From Cellulomonas hominis (lineage in GTDB: Bacteria; Actinomycetota; Actinomycetes; Actinomycetales; Cellulomonadaceae): DNA of 58,728 nt. Numbering within the stretch: position 1 is the stretch's first letter; every line of letters starts with the position of its first letter. Both the position numbers and the translations under genes were made by a program. Shown one piece after another: positions 58,617-58,728 of the stretch. The DNA lies in NCBI RefSeq assembly GCF_901521055.1, contig NZ_CABEGA010000024.1, positions 1 through 58,728 on the forward strand, in the 5' to 3' direction. Under the pieces are notes generated by a model. The model searched no databases. It saw nothing but the letters and a program-made list of their open reading frames with translations, and was not told the DNA's origin.

Positions 58617-58728
58617 TCGACGACGAAGCGGCTCGCGTAGCGAGGTGTGAGGAGTCGGTCGATCAGGCCGAATTCGACGTCTACTTCGAGGCCGTCGTGT
58701 GTTTTTCCCCTGGCCGCCTCGCCCTTGT
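58617..58728. other. Sequence of uncertain origin joined through the adapter
   Basis: 112 bases beyond the adapter and poly-A. They include AATTC, GAT codons and a TTTTT run, unlike the preceding genome. One plus-strand frame from 58619 is open and acidic (CEESVDQAEFDVYFEAVV), reminiscent of a halophile protein, but this is too short to assign. It should not be treated as contiguous with the chromosome. Confidence 0.75.

Noticed and set aside
57400..58650. An open frame crossing the DUF4350 gene into the adapter, ending RLLLEKKNRRRSGSRSEV
   Set aside because: It is out of frame with DUF4350 and its C-terminus is translated adapter. It would be an annotation artefact.

Overview
The window is a chromosomal segment from a very GC-rich actinobacterium, most likely a Cellulomonas-type member of the Micrococcales. 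The evidence is a multifunctional 2-oxoglutarate decarboxylase (Kgd), a SigR/RsrA-type redox sigma system, the MtrA-MtrB-LpqB cell-envelope set, the 24-residue actinobacterial ribosomal protein bL37, heavy use of GTG starts, and a set of apparently leaderless promoters. The lineage is inferred from gene content and style, not from a database search.

Layout. 1-12.1 kb (minus strand): one long, tightly coupled gene series. A CUT1 sugar ABC transporter (binding lipoprotein and two permeases, no ATPase) is followed by RhaI, a RhaE-RhaW aldolase/dehydrogenase fusion, RhaB, then LutA-LutB-LutC, and last a partial glycosyltransferase. Together these would import L-rhamnose, split it to DHAP and lactaldehyde, oxidise lactaldehyde to lactate and lactate to pyruvate. 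A good promoter and a LacI-type operator lie upstream of the first gene. 12.3-14.4 kb: a DUF255/YyaL protein. 14.5-19.3 kb: SmpB, an M23 hydrolase, FtsX, FtsE and RF2. 19.4-24 kb: an aldose-1-epimerase-like protein, a VanY-type peptidase and two CNNM/CBS proteins. 24-28 kb: a two-component system and a two-gene ABC exporter. 28-32 kb: Kgd. 32-37 kb: a GlxA/AraC regulator, a small membrane protein, a degenerate SGNH protein, PadR with a DUF4097 protein, and an orphan PilT-like ATPase. 37-44 kb: bL37, SigR/RsrA, a DoxX protein with a histone-like tail, AroA, RsgA, HisN, a DUF6912 protein and an Rv3235-family protein. 44.5-55 kb (minus): SecA, a YcaQ-family glycosylase, HPF, ComF, LpqB, MtrB and MtrA. 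55-58.5 kb (plus): a membrane protein with a Gly/Pro/Tyr/Gln-rich tail, then DUF4129 and DUF4350 proteins.

The last 188 bases (58541-58728) are not genomic continuation. They read as an Illumina Nextera/P7 adapter with an 8-base index, a poly-A run and about 112 bases of different character. The contig therefore ends at about 58540, four codons into what looks like the next gene.

Most of the window is conserved housekeeping and envelope biology. The points most worth a second look are the rhamnose-to-pyruvate gene series, the adapter chimera, the catalytically degenerate SGNH protein, the minisatellite across a stop codon, the DUF4129/DUF4350 operon, and the recurring TANNNT-N6-start promoter layout.
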